A stretch of DNA of 64,000 nucleotides from Nageia nagi (Eukaryota > Pinophyta): positions 52,018,001 through 52,082,000 of the forward strand of contig JBITNC010000001.1 in NCBI GenBank assembly GCA_050084985.1. Direction: 5' to 3'. Shown here in pieces: positions 13,051-22,939 of this stretch (positions are counted from its first letter, which is position 1; the number at the start of each line of letters is the position of its first letter). A program made the translations under genes and the position numbers. Under the pieces are notes generated by a model, which saw only the letters and a list, made by a program, of their open reading frames with translations, had not been told where the DNA came from and ran no database searches.

Positions 13051-14079
13051 CTTTTTAAAATTCATAGAGTAAGAAATCAATTCCATGAGCTTTATCATTA
13101 GCCATTTGAGAAAGGAAATCTTTCAAATCCTCTAAGAAATGGAACCATCACAAGATTTGCTCAATGCTAGAGATAGCTTTTGAGGTATGATAGATTTGCA
13201 CTCTACAATAGAAGATACTCTTATAGGTGTTAAATGTTAGGTAGCAAAAACTATATGATAATGCTTGAAAAAAACCTCCATAATCTCTAGCAAGTTGCTA
13301 AAACATACCCCATCAGATTGGATGGATTTGAATTGAGTTACATAAATACAAGGCCTAAGATGTTGGAAAAACTCTTTTGTAACTCTATCCCCCACTTTAA
13401 TCATTCTAAACTGGGCTCAAAGCTAGGAACCTCTAGCTTCATACAACTTAGCTTTTCTTATCTCATGTTGTAGAGCAACAACATAGGCTTGAGTTGGATG
13501 ACTGAATGGATTAACCTCCAAGTCCTAATTGGCATAAGCAAGCTCTTACTTTATAGCCAAAATAAATCTTCTTCATCTCTTAGCAAATTCCATCCCTAAT
13601 GTGTGCAATAATTCAATAGTATAGATTATCACTTGATTCCACCATTGAATCCATTTAGAAGATTCTAAGGGCCTAGGAAGGAGATTCCAAATCCTACAAA
13701 TATGATATTTCATAATAGAGTATTATAAAATAGAAGTGTTTAAGTAAAAGGGTGATGCAAAATTATGAGTAGGAGCTTGAGAGAAAGCAATTGCAAAGAG
13801 GATCGAAAAGTGACCTCAAAGAGTAGTACTAGGAATAACAGAAATAAAGTACAAAGTAGAGGAAAAGTTTTGAAAGTGAAAGAAGTCACACTCCAAAATC
13901 ATGGATCCATCAATACATTATTGACATGAGCTTCATTACCTTGGAAAATCAACCAAGTAAACCACTCAGCTTTAGGAAAGTCAACAATTGTAAAGGTGCA
14001 ATGAGGATCAAAAAGGCTAAGCTTGCTTTTCATAAAAAAAACCAAGTTTCTTGCTTACCCAAATTTCATCTCATAGTGA

Positions 14080-14480
14080 CTTTACTTAATTTTTCTATAT
14101 ACTTTTTAACCATATTAAAATCCCCACATAAAACCTAGGTGCCAAGAGGTAGAGAAAAGGCAAGCCAACTCCATAACACTTTTCTTTCCTAGGTATCATT
14201 GGAAGCATAAATATTGATAATACCAAAGGATTTTCTAAAAATCTCAAGAAGGACCTAGATGGCCTAATTAGAAGGGTTAAATCCCCAAGAAATAATATTA
14301 CATTACAATCTACAAGAAATGAAAATGATATCTCACCCCATCCAAAAAGCATGATTGGTGTGAAAGAGAGGACCCCTTGATCAAAGAAACTAATAAAAAC
14401 ACTACAAAATAAAATAAGATATTTTAACTTCTTACAAACAAACAAAATCCAACATATCACAAGAATTAGTGATATCATCA
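14080..14480 (-). pseudogene. LINE endonuclease, broken
   Basis: On the minus strand, D-F-V-C-L-stop-E-V-K near 14430 matches the L-Q-E-T-K motif, with the Gln codon now a stop. N-I-Y-A-S-N-D near 14200 matches the N-x-Y-A-P motif. C-G-D-F-N-M-V at 14108-14128 matches the catalytic G-D-F-N. These are three signatures of the apurinic-like endonuclease that nicks target DNA for LINE insertion. The long hydrophobic open frame at 14095-14487 is in a different frame and is a shadow of this one. Confidence 0.7.
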
Positions 14481-14977
14481 AGCTCATCCTGAACCGTATA
14501 TTTACGGGTTGGTTCTATCAATCCTCTCATATTTCATGAAAAAAATAATCATTAAGTAATGTGAGAAATTTGAAGATTCATAACAACCTCAACATCTCCC
14601 AAAATATGCATAGACTCATATAAGTTATTATCACTTTATGTTATGCCCAAAGAAAAACCCACTTGCCTACATTTCTCCACAAGTTCATGATGAATGCCAC
14701 TTTGTAGGCTTCTAGAATGATGAAGTTTGAAGGAAGGTTCCCCTACACTAGAAGTAGGGGGCATTGCCACTATTTAGTTATAAGAGGATCTACACAAAAT
14801 TGAGTTCACAAAAGGGTCATTGGTAGCACTCAAAGTCATAGTGGTAACTATGGTTGGTTGAATCATAGGGTTGACCCTAGTGGATTGCATAGTATTTTGG
14901 TTAATAGCAGTGGCTTGGGGTATGTGATCAACACCATCTTCTTGAATATTTTGGGCATTCACATAACTTTGATTACA

Positions 14978-15337
14978 CTAGTTATGGACAAGAATAAATT
15001 TATCTTCCCCATTCTTGCTTGTATCAATAGGATCAAAGGAGGAAAGTGGGTTAACAATAGCAAGTTTCTCCTTGAACCTACCAACTATGAGAGGATAGTC
15101 ATGAATATTATGGTATAACAATTGGCAATAGTAGCAAGTATTCAAGGTCCTAATAACCTCCATTTGTTGACAACGGACTTCATCACTAATGTTAATATCA
15201 ATAAATTCAAGAAAATCCCAAGTAAGATCTACTTTAACACAAACCCTTTTAAAGGGGCAAGCTAAAAAGAACCATTTAGGTTTATAACAAAAAAACTTCC
15301 TAAGTCTTTCAATTAAGGATTTTAGAAAATGCAACAT
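14978..15337 (-). pseudogene. LINE ORF1 C-terminal part with zinc knuckle
   Basis: A 119-codon open frame on the minus strand contains V-C-V-K-V-D-L-T followed by a C-Y-Y-C-x4-H-x4-Y segment. In plant LINE ORF1 proteins this is the conserved strand before a CCHC knuckle, whose last Cys is Tyr here. ORF1 binds the element RNA. The frame opens inside the protein, so it is a fragment of the original. Confidence 0.68.
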
Positions 15338-15800
15338 GGTAATGGGAAGACCAGGGAATTCAAACTAAATAGGAACATCAATTTCACCTTCATTTTACAT
15401 AGTAAACCATGCATTGTAAGGTTGTAAAACTAGCAAGGAGCTATGAATAGTCCAAGGACCCTTGCTAAGCACCTTTTGGGCATACACAAGGTTAGAGAAT
15501 TGAAACAAAAAATTCCCTTTATAAATATTCTAGATATTTTCAACCTTGATACCATAAGGACTCCAAACCTGACATATCCAAGTAAATAATAGAGTATCAT
15601 TAGGAATCCTACCCAAAAAATAACCCACTAAAGTATGCAACTTGAATTATTGGCAAGTTATATGAAACTTCTCAATAGGAATAAAAACACATGGAATAGA
15701 AGAATTACCCCATGCTCCACCATTGGAAGGAATTACAGGAAGGTTTCCCTAGTTCCATTGACAACTCTAGTAGCTTTTTAAATAGATGAAGTATCTAGAT

Positions 15801-16435
15801 GGGAAATGTCCATATCTAAAATTGTACGACACTACTAATGGTGATGTAAATATGATTCATTTCAATATGAGGGTATATTATAGAAATATAAACAAATTAA
15901 TGTGGTATGATGTAGATAATAAGGCCCAAAACCCTAGCTCTTAATGTATGCAAAATGGCTCAACTCGGCTCCAGATCTCTAAAACCTAAATTCAGCAAAT
16001 TTTGTAACTCAAGATGTTAACCATGTTAATATATCTTACCTTTACCTTTTACTATAATAATGATTAGATTCTAGAAAAACACACACATAGGTAAGTATTT
16101 ATTAAAATAAATGTTAAAAACTCATAAAATATCCATAGATCCATACTTAACATCATATCTCAACACTCTCTTAGAATTAATGTTTGAGCATTGGAATCTA
16201 TAACAAATGTTAAATTCTATCATTTAATGTGGAGTTAGTATCAATCCCTTTCATACCTAACAATGTTTGTAATTTTCAAGTATTTATAACCATCCTTAAT
16301 GAATCTTATATCTTTTATATAAAAAACTAATAACTAAGATGACAATGCTAAAATTTATTACATCGAGAGGTGTAACTACAATGGTATTTAAGGGGTAGGG
16401 ATGGGGAGCCAAAATGTTGCATCGTCTATTCAATC
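15801..16435. other. AT-rich spacer
   Basis: DNA between the LINE and the outer Tat-type element. Nothing is recognised on either strand. Its last five bases (ATAAA, 16436-16440) are the left copy of the target duplication of the next element. Confidence 0.5.
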
Positions 16436-16440
16436 ATAAA

Positions 16441-17076
16441 TGTAGACCCAAAATAATGCATAGAATTGTGTATGAGGTTGATAAATGCACTATTAGGACT
16501 ACTTTATAAATATTAACACATATATTAGAAATATGGTAATAACAAGTAATAGGAATGCAGCAGTGTTTACTTAGATTCTATATTTGTTTTGTTAATTAGA
16601 AAATACACAAAGGATAGAGCATACATTCATGAAAAAGCATGCTTCTAGTGCCCTAGAATTGGTACTACTCCGTTGGTACCATAGGATGAGCAAAATTACA
16701 AATGTGAACAAGAATGTAGTGATGAGTGAATTAGTGAATAATCAAATGATGAACATACATGTGAACTTACAAAATAATAGATGCACAATATAAATAGATA
16801 AAGCAAGTTGCAATCCTTCAAATTATAATCCTTGTATTAGCTTGAAATGATTAGTAGCCCATGATTCACACATGATCTATAAGTCATCAAATGGTGCCTT
16901 TATATATGATACAATTTTACATGACTTTGATACTTTAACCCCTTATACATTCCACAAAGGTATAATACATGGCCTACACCTCTCTTATATATTTTTAATC
17001 ACTTTTTAAATAATACATTGTTAAGGGATTAAAATGATTTATTAAATAAATAAAGGTTCATTTTGAGACATATACA
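16441..17076 (-). repeat. 3' LTR of the outer Tat-type element
   Basis: A 636-bp repeat, TGTAGACC to TATACA on the plus strand, matching 37164-37795 with scattered changes. The adjoining polypurine tract shows it is the 3' LTR. Confidence 0.9.
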
Positions 17077-17091
17077 TTTTACCCTCTTCGG
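17077..17091 (-). other. Polypurine tract of the outer element
   Basis: The minus strand reads GAAGAGGGTAAAA directly before the LTR start TGTATATG, as expected for the plus-strand primer. Confidence 0.8.
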
Positions 17092-17631
17092 ATGTGTGAT
17101 TGAAGTAATGAAATTACATGTCCAAAAAAACAAGTCTAGAAGAAGCATAGAAGAAAACTTTTTGATCCTTTTGTTGATGTTGATTGAATTATGATGAGGG
17201 TCTTTATGCTACCCTCCTTTTGACTTGGATACCCTAGGGAAAATCCTTAAGTAGAGTAGCCAAGGTAAAAATTGCTAAAGAAGCCATCTCTAGGAATATT
17301 GTTTGGATGATTGTAGAAGTCCATATTTAAGGCTGGAGATGGATGATATGATGTGCCTCCTTTACACTATCTAAATCATGAATTTTGTCATTTTGTTATG
17401 TTAGATACTCAATAAGTTGATTCACTTATGTCCGTGCCTCAAAATAAAGAGATTATGCTTTGGATGGATGGAAATGGTAATAAAATATACACTACCAGTG
17501 GCCTAAAAGATAGTGATCACGATGTTGGTGCCCTAGTTTTGAATACAATTTTCTATTATTATTCTGTATCTATGTACCTACAATTAAGTGTTAGCAAAAA
17601 ATAAAGGTATGAATGCATAATAAGTTGCATC

Positions 17632-18165
17632 ATCTATCAGAGATGATCTAATGTTAGCAATCTTACTTATGGCTACATCATTAGTTTATCTTTTAAGAGA
17701 GGGAATTCTCACTAGCCATATCAATGGCCATAAATGATCATACATTTATATGTCTATTATCTAAATATATTATGCTTTGGATAGGTTCAAAGAAAGAACC
17801 ATGTGGATAAATAGAAAAATGTTTTATCCATTGGAGATGATCCAATGCCAACAAATTGCTAATGGTTGTATCATTAGTTTACTTTCAAGTGAGGAAACTC
17901 TCGCTAGCCATTTCATGGGCCATTAGCAATCATGTATTTTTATGTCCATGATTTAAATATAGTATTATTTAGATGTTTTCAAAGCAAAAACCATTTGAAT
18001 ACACAATAAAATGTATCATACATTGAATATGATCTAATGTCAACAAGTTGTTAATGGTTGTATCATCAATTTACTTTTAAGTGAGAGAACTCTCACTAGC
18101 TATTTCATTGGCCATTGATGATCATGCATTTTTTATGTCCATGATCCAAATATATTATATTACCA
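17632..18165 (-). repeat. Tandem repeat, about 193-bp unit, nearly 3 copies
   Basis: Three diverged copies follow each other. The block around GATGATCTAATG or its variants recurs at 17642, 17836 and about 18028, so the steps are 194 and 192 bp. Each copy continues with a CATCATTAGTTTAC-like stretch, then CTCTCACTAGCCAT, then GGCCAT and ATGTCCATGAT. The array lies between integrase and the 3' LTR of the minus-strand element, that is, in its 3' untranslated region. Tat-lineage elements are known to carry variable tandem repeats there. Confidence 0.8.
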
Positions 18166-18330
18166 AGTTTTTTTTTTTTTTAACATCATCAACATCATGC
18201 TGATAATCAAGCATGTCATCAGTGTCATTTCCTATTTGGATATGTGCAAAAACAAAAAGAAGTTATGCCCCTACATTTGATATAATTTTTTTGCAAGGGC
18301 ATAGAGTTATGCTATTCAAGCATAAAAGTA

Positions 18331-19303
18331 CTATATATGTATCGAATTAAAGGTTTTTGGTTCCTCCTTAACATCAAAAGTTGATAACTTGTATGCTTTT
18401 GATCCTATTGCATCAACAACAACATATAGGCCCAGCCAATTAGGTTCAAATTTACCTTTAGCCTCCTCATTTGCTATTATTTTGTTGATATTCTCTTGTA
18501 ATACTAGATCCCCTATTTTGACCTCTTTAGATTTTATCTTCTTGTCAAATTTTCTCTTAAGTTTGGCATGGTAAACCTTTTGATGTTCAATGGCTCTTAT
18601 TATTTTTTCATCTAACATCTCCAACTATTGTAATCTTGCTTTTCTTGCATCCTTATATAGAATATCACCTTGTAAAGAGATCCTAAGCAAAAGAATTTCT
18701 AACTTAAGTGGGAAAATGACCTCATATCCATATACCAATGAAAAGGGGGTTTCCCCAATGGCTATTCGGACACTAGTTTTGTAGGCCCATAGTGCATATG
18801 GCATTTGTTTATCCCATATTTTGGCAAGAATACTCTTAAGTATCTTATTTGATACTTTATCTTGACCATTTCCTTGAGGGTAGTAAACCAAAGAAAATTT
18901 TTGTGTGATGAAAAACTTTTTACAAAATGCTTGCATATCCTTGCCCTTGAAATTTGGACCATTATCCATGATCAACCTTTGTGGCACACCATATCTAGTG
19001 ATGATGTATTTTGTAAGGAATACAATAATATTTTCTTGTATAACTGACTTCATGGGGATGGCTTCCACCCACTTTGTAGTATATTCTATAGCTATGATGA
19101 TAAATTTGTGTCCTTCTCTAGAATGAAGATTAATCATACCAATCAAATTTATGCCCCAAGTAGCAAAGGGCCATGGATAACTAATGGAATTGAGTTATTA
19201 AGTGGGTTGTTTTTATAATTTTGAATGCTTTTGGCATTGCACATATACTTTCATGTGAGTTTGATAATCTTCTTTCATAGTGGGCCAATAGTACCCTATT
19301 CTC
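18331..19303 (-). pseudogene. Tat-type integrase, core and C-terminal part
   Basis: The core (18625-19146) has E-Y-T-T-K-W-V-E-A-I-P and the second catalytic Asp in I-M-D-N-G-P-N-F. It then has G-N-G-Q-D-K-V-S-N-K where the family has Glu two residues after the Gln, so the catalytic Glu is now Lys. A C-terminal piece (18331-18624) has G-D-L-V-L and G-K-F-E-P-N-W-x-G-x-Y-V-V. The upstream zinc finger (Y-Y-W-P-T-M, then C-Q-K-H) reaches 19300 and is cut there by the inserted element. The rest of the finger is on the far side at 31986-32110. The enzyme is dead by insertion and by substitution. Confidence 0.88.
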
Positions 19304-19808
19304 TGTTGGAATGTATAATGCATTATTATAAACGTTTGTATTAAATCTTTATATAAGTTCACTAATACTTAAGGGTATCATTTGATACCTTAAGTATTTA
19401 AGTGAATATGATAATGTAACTTGTCCTACACTCCAAGTCATGAAAATGCCCCTTGGGTAAAAGGATGTGCATGTCATCCTTTTGTACATTAGATAAAAGG
19501 GTGATACAAAGAGGGATTTTGGCCTATAAATAGAAGGCTCCCTCTTTGTGATCACACACCACTTATGGAGTGAAGTTATGCTATAGGATAGAAGCATATG
19601 AGTTGAGATTAAGAGGATTGTAAAAGAGTTGGATTTGTTATTGAAATAAAGATCTATTTAGTGGATGTACTCCTAGTTGAAGGAACCACTTTACATCTTG
19701 AATTACTTTGTGAGATTATCTTGTTTGTGAGTTTGTTAGATGTGAATTGAGAGCTTTCATGTGTTCTTTGGAATTTAGAATTATTTAATTTATATTTCAA
19801 CCCTCACA
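19304..19808 (+). repeat. 5' LTR of the middle element
   Basis: 505 bp, TGTTGGAATG to CCCTCACA, the same length as its partner at 31481-31985. A CCTATAAATAGAAGGCT promoter box is at about 19523-19539. No primer binding site follows; the inverted gag fragment begins almost at once. Confidence 0.87.
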
Positions 19809-19843
19809 TTTTCATCTTTCCCTTAATGATATTGAAACAAATT

Positions 19844-20158
19844 TTAGAGAATGGTAAACCTTCTTGAAAAGTTTGAACCAAGGTAGATTTGCTTTAGCTT
19901 ATCCCATGCTTTCTTTGTTGAGGTTGAAGAGGATATCATCAGGAGCACATCATCTAAAACTACATGGTAAATCATGGAGGTTGCCAATTCATTCTTTGTG
20001 TTGTAAGCCTCTAGTGCCTTCTCATCTATAGGAGGTACAAGGTTCTCATTCACTATTTTCCATAGCTTCCTTGCATGTAATTTGGCTCTCATCCAAGGTT
20101 CCCAAATCCCATAGCTGAAACCATCAAGTATGTGTTTGGGTAAAAAAGATTTTCCCAT
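19844..20158 (-). pseudogene. Copia-type Gag N-terminal fragment, inverted
   Basis: A 104-codon frame reads like the start of a plant copia Gag (DUF4219/UBN2 type): L-D-G-F-S-Y-G-I-W-x-x-W-M-R-A-K-L, then W-K-I-V-N-E, then K-K-A-W-D-K-L-K-Q-I-Y-L-G. Gag forms the particle that packages element RNA. The fragment runs toward the 5' LTR, opposite to the element that contains it, and stops about 35 bp from the LTR. A rearrangement within the element, or capture of an inverted piece, would explain this. No zinc knuckle is present, so it is a truncated copy. Confidence 0.75.
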
Positions 20159-21245
20159 TTGCTACATGAAAATGTGAAATAATAAGCATGTGTTTTCAAT
20201 AAACAAAATGTTAATTTTTAATCAAGTAAATAATACATGTTATTTAACACTAAATACATGCTTGATTTGATTCACAAGTATAAATGTTTTATAATTCAAA
20301 TAATAGCCCATGTACCCAAATACATTTCTCATCTCAAGAACCATATATGTAGAGTGACATTATTGAGGCTTATTTTCTTATCTAAAATTAGGCCTTAACC
20401 TAAATGCCCACACAAGAGGAGCCCAAGTACTACCAATCCTCAACTAGTTCCCCTTGGGTAGCAATATACTCTCACAAGGAGAAGTACTAGCTATTTTCCA
20501 AGGTTTTGACATTTATTGGATCAACCAGATTATTAATCTTGATTAGGTTTCAAGTTTTCCTCCTAGGTTATCAAGATAATCCTTGAATAGATGTACGAAT
20601 ATGTGGTATCACTACACACATACCTATCCACATAATAGAGTTATGTTTAGACCAATAAAGTACTTAGGGGTAATTAAGAAGTACTAACTTTTCACCACTT
20701 GGATCATCGAACTTAAAGGCTCTAGTTTATCTCTCCTTTTCCTTAGCTCCTCCCATCCTATCTTTCATTGGCACCTCCCATGAGCACCTCCCTCTCCTAG
20801 CAGGTAAACCCCACAACATCCTCTCAACTCTAATTTAGATTTATCTAAAAAGACAAATTTGTGATCATCTCTCCTCGTAGATCACCCCCATGCAACATCC
20901 ATTCAAGTTTATACATTGAATATACCACTTATAGTTTCTGTCTTAGAGCTAGAAGTGGGTTGAAGATTTTTTCCTTCTAGGAATATACCACTTATAGTTC
21001 CCTTTGTTCCTTTTCCCTCATTGATTGTCATTTCAATAGAGACTTCCTTCATGATAATTGCACCACTTTCTAGTTGGTGAACATTAGGCATTCCTTCTAG
21101 CTCCTTAGCTTCCAAAACTGTTGGGAGCTCATTCCACCTAGCTCTCACCATGAAGCTTGTCCCCACACAACCTCTATTTTGGTCTCATGCAACTTGATTC
21201 TTTGGTCCTATGTAGCCTTGTTTCATCATGTATAATAGGTGATAA
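20159..21245. other. Middle element interior, left part
   Basis: Mostly non-coding. From about 20687 the plus strand runs AAGAAGTACTAAC, then TTTTCACCACTTGGATCAT and AAAGGCTCTAGT. The reverse complement of this block sits at 31140-31198. A 19-bp direct repeat (GAATATACCACTTATAGTT) occurs at 20918 and 20981. A minus-strand open frame of 85 codons (20909-21166) matches no family I know. The last five bases, GATAA, abut the young element. Confidence 0.5.
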
Positions 21246-21446
21246 TGTAGATCCCTACATTAAAATTCTTGAAGAAGGGCCCGGGGTATTCTAATTATTA
21301 TCATGAGTCCGCCTTAATCCTCCCGGGAGCCATTCCGGAATAAATAAAAGGCCGGAGTCCGTGAGTAAACCTTTCCGGAATGGAAAGGAGAGGTCGCGGA
21401 GAATAAGTTAGACATATTTTGGCGAAGAACGAATTCCGGAACAAAA

Positions 21447-21931
21447 TGATGTCAGCAAGGCGGTCAGGTTTCGGCAAGGACCAAGTTCCGGAAAAAACGA
21501 AGCAAGCACAAGTGCCTCCGGGAAACAAAGCATTCCGGATATATGGAGATGACATCACGGAAAAGAAGAAGTTCATAATTGCAAAGGAAACCGGAGTCCG
21601 GAGGGGATGACGTCTGCAAGGAATAACTTCGTATCCGGAGCCTTTGAGTAAAGCATTCCGGAGAAATAAGCAGGTGACGTCAGCAAGAAGGGACGAGGTT
21701 CATAATTGCAAAGGAAACCGGAGCCCGGAACAGATGACGTCAGCAAAGAGAAATTTAGTATCCGGAACCAGCAAGCGGGAAATTCCGGGGATTCAAAGGT
21801 GACGTCACAAGGAGATATAAAGTTTACATTCGTAAAGCAAACCGGAGCCCGGAATGGATGACATCATCAAGGAGCAATTTAGTGTCCGGAGCCAGTGAAT
21901 AAAGGAGTCCGGAGATTCAAGGCTGACGTCA
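21447..21931 (+). promoter_or_regulatory. LTR array of eight TGACGTCA-like sites
   Basis: TGACGTCA or one-base variants occur at 21447, 21550, 21608, 21675, 21735, 21800, 21859 and 21924. After the first gap (103 bp) the steps are 58, 67, 60, 65, 59 and 65 bp. Alternate sites are therefore 124-127 bp apart, a two-part repeat unit of about 125 bp. TTCCGGA or CCGGAGYCCGG blocks lie between the sites. TGACGTCA is the palindromic core bound by plant bZIP factors of the TGA/CREB-like class (established knowledge). Its role as an enhancer here is inference. The array is repeated 7065 bp downstream in the 3' LTR (28512-28996). Confidence 0.75.
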
Positions 21932-22220
21932 GGCAAAAGGGGAAGATTAACATTTGGGATTAAGACCGCGTCCAGAGGAAAATAGGCCGTAATGGAAGAT
22001 CGAAGAGTCCGAGTTGGAGAATTGAACATTCCCGAAGAGAAGGAAGTCTGCAAAATACCTGAACACCATCATCAGGGAACAGAATCGTCAGTAATCTGCC
22101 CAATTTTGTAACAGTCGGCCAAGTGTCATATGTAGGTGATATCAGTTCAAGAAGGCCAGAATCTTGCGGCCGTTTTGTAAACGTTTCTATTCTGTAATCT
22201 TGTAACTGTTATCAATACAG

Positions 22221-22228
22221 TATAAATA
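22221..22228 (+). promoter_or_regulatory. TATA box of the young LTR
   Basis: TATAAATA, about 290 bp downstream of the bZIP-like array and about 25 bp upstream of a small hairpin. The position suits a transcript start near 22250. The 3' LTR copy is at 29286-29293. Confidence 0.7.
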
Positions 22229-22245
22229 TATGAAAATAAAGAGAA

Positions 22246-22265
22246 ACTAGGGTCGGAAGCCTAGT
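22246..22265 (+). other. Hairpin at the expected RNA 5' end
   Basis: ACTAGG and CCTAGT arms of 6 bp enclose an 8-base loop (GTCGGAAG), directly at the distance from the TATA box where transcription should begin. It would sit in the R region of the element RNA. The fold is seen in the sequence; any role is inferred. Confidence 0.5.
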
Positions 22266-22518
22266 ATTGCCCTTTTCATTTGTTCTCGAAGACCTGTAGC
22301 TTCAGTCCGGTACTATGAAACCATCTTGACCTTTCTTGTCTAGCACTCGTAATTGTTATTCTTAATTTGGTTACATTGTGGCAGCTTAGCTTGTTTCCTG
22401 AGTAATAGTTGCGGGTTGCTAGTATAACTGTGTCTGCTACATGGTAGAGTAGAAGCTGGGGAGCTATTCAGAGAGTGAGGACTTGTTCTGTGGCTGCGAC
22501 ACTAGATTCAGGCCAAGG

Positions 22519-22535
22519 TTTCGCACACTGCGAAA
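22519..22535 (+). other. Short U5 hairpin
   Basis: TTTCGCA and TGCGAAA form a perfect 7-bp stem with a CAC loop. It lies in the U5 part of the LTR, about 270 bp before the primer site. The sequence is the same in the 3' LTR (29584-29600). Confidence 0.45.
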
Positions 22536-22792
22536 GCCCGCGCTGAACTAGTGATCTACCCCTTTGCTTTCTCTCTCGTTACCCTATCCTTTTATTTCCT
22601 TTCTTGTTACCCTATCCTTTTGCTTAAATCTCTCGCTCCTTACTCTTTTTATCTCTTTCCTGTTACTTTTTCTCTGCCCAATGGATAAGGAACCGGCCTT
22701 CTCCGGAGATCAGGCTGCGTCCTACAGTCTGTTCATGAACTACTTTGGTTAAGATTGTTCCAGGCGCACATATTACACAATCTCAATCAACA

Positions 22793-22939
22793 GTATTTCT
22801 TTTTGGCACGCCCGGTGGGACACGAAGAAATTTATTGGCGACTCTGCTGAAGCACCATCCATGGTATGTATTAAAGCAAATTATTTATGAATATCATAGG
22901 TGCTTTGAACCTGTCATTTTCTTTTGCAATCTAGAGTTT
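22793..22939 (+). other. Primer site and gag leader
   Basis: Directly after the LTR the sequence reads TTTTTGGCACGCCCGGTGGGA, then TTGGCGACTCTGCTGAAG, like the leaders of plant Ty3/gypsy elements. The tRNA that primes it cannot be assigned from sequence alone. The leader ends at the gag ATG (22940). Confidence 0.55.

Larger units (their letters stand above)
11600..15800 (-). mobile_element. Dead LINE (non-LTR retrotransposon)
   Basis: The minus strand gives the parts of a plant L1-type LINE in order from right to left. ORF1 with a zinc-knuckle relic is at 14978-15337, an endonuclease at about 14080-14480, and reverse transcriptase plus C-terminal part at about 11880-13050. There are no LTRs. 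Every part is cut by stops and frame changes. The 5' end near 15800 and the 3' end near 11600 are estimates. I found no poly(A)-derived T run or target duplication that would fix them. Confidence 0.75.
21246..22792 (+). repeat. 5' LTR of the young element
   Basis: 1547 bp, TGTAGATCCC to CAATCAACA. It contains a U3 array of TGACGTCA-like sites, a TATA box at 22221, a hairpin at the expected transcript start, and a U5 hairpin at 22519. It differs from the 3' LTR at 21990 (T versus C), 21660 (G versus A) and 22735 (A versus G). Confidence 0.95.

Noticed and set aside
14095-14487. 130-codon hydrophobic minus-strand frame
   Set aside because: The LINE endonuclease motifs are in a different frame of the same strand, so this frame is a by-product.
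21301-21576. 91-codon minus-strand frame, repeated exactly at 28366
   Set aside because: It lies wholly inside the LTR repeat and the copies are identical only because the LTRs are. No family match.
21447-21931. CRISPR-like regular repeats
   Set aside because: Spacing of 58-67 bp looks regular, but the sites are 8 bp within longer diverged repeats inside a plant LTR, with no uniform direct repeats or unique spacers.
22860-22936. Possible 72-bp intron (GTATGT to CTAG) in the gag leader
   Set aside because: Splicing would not improve the gag frame, and no conserved reading supports it.
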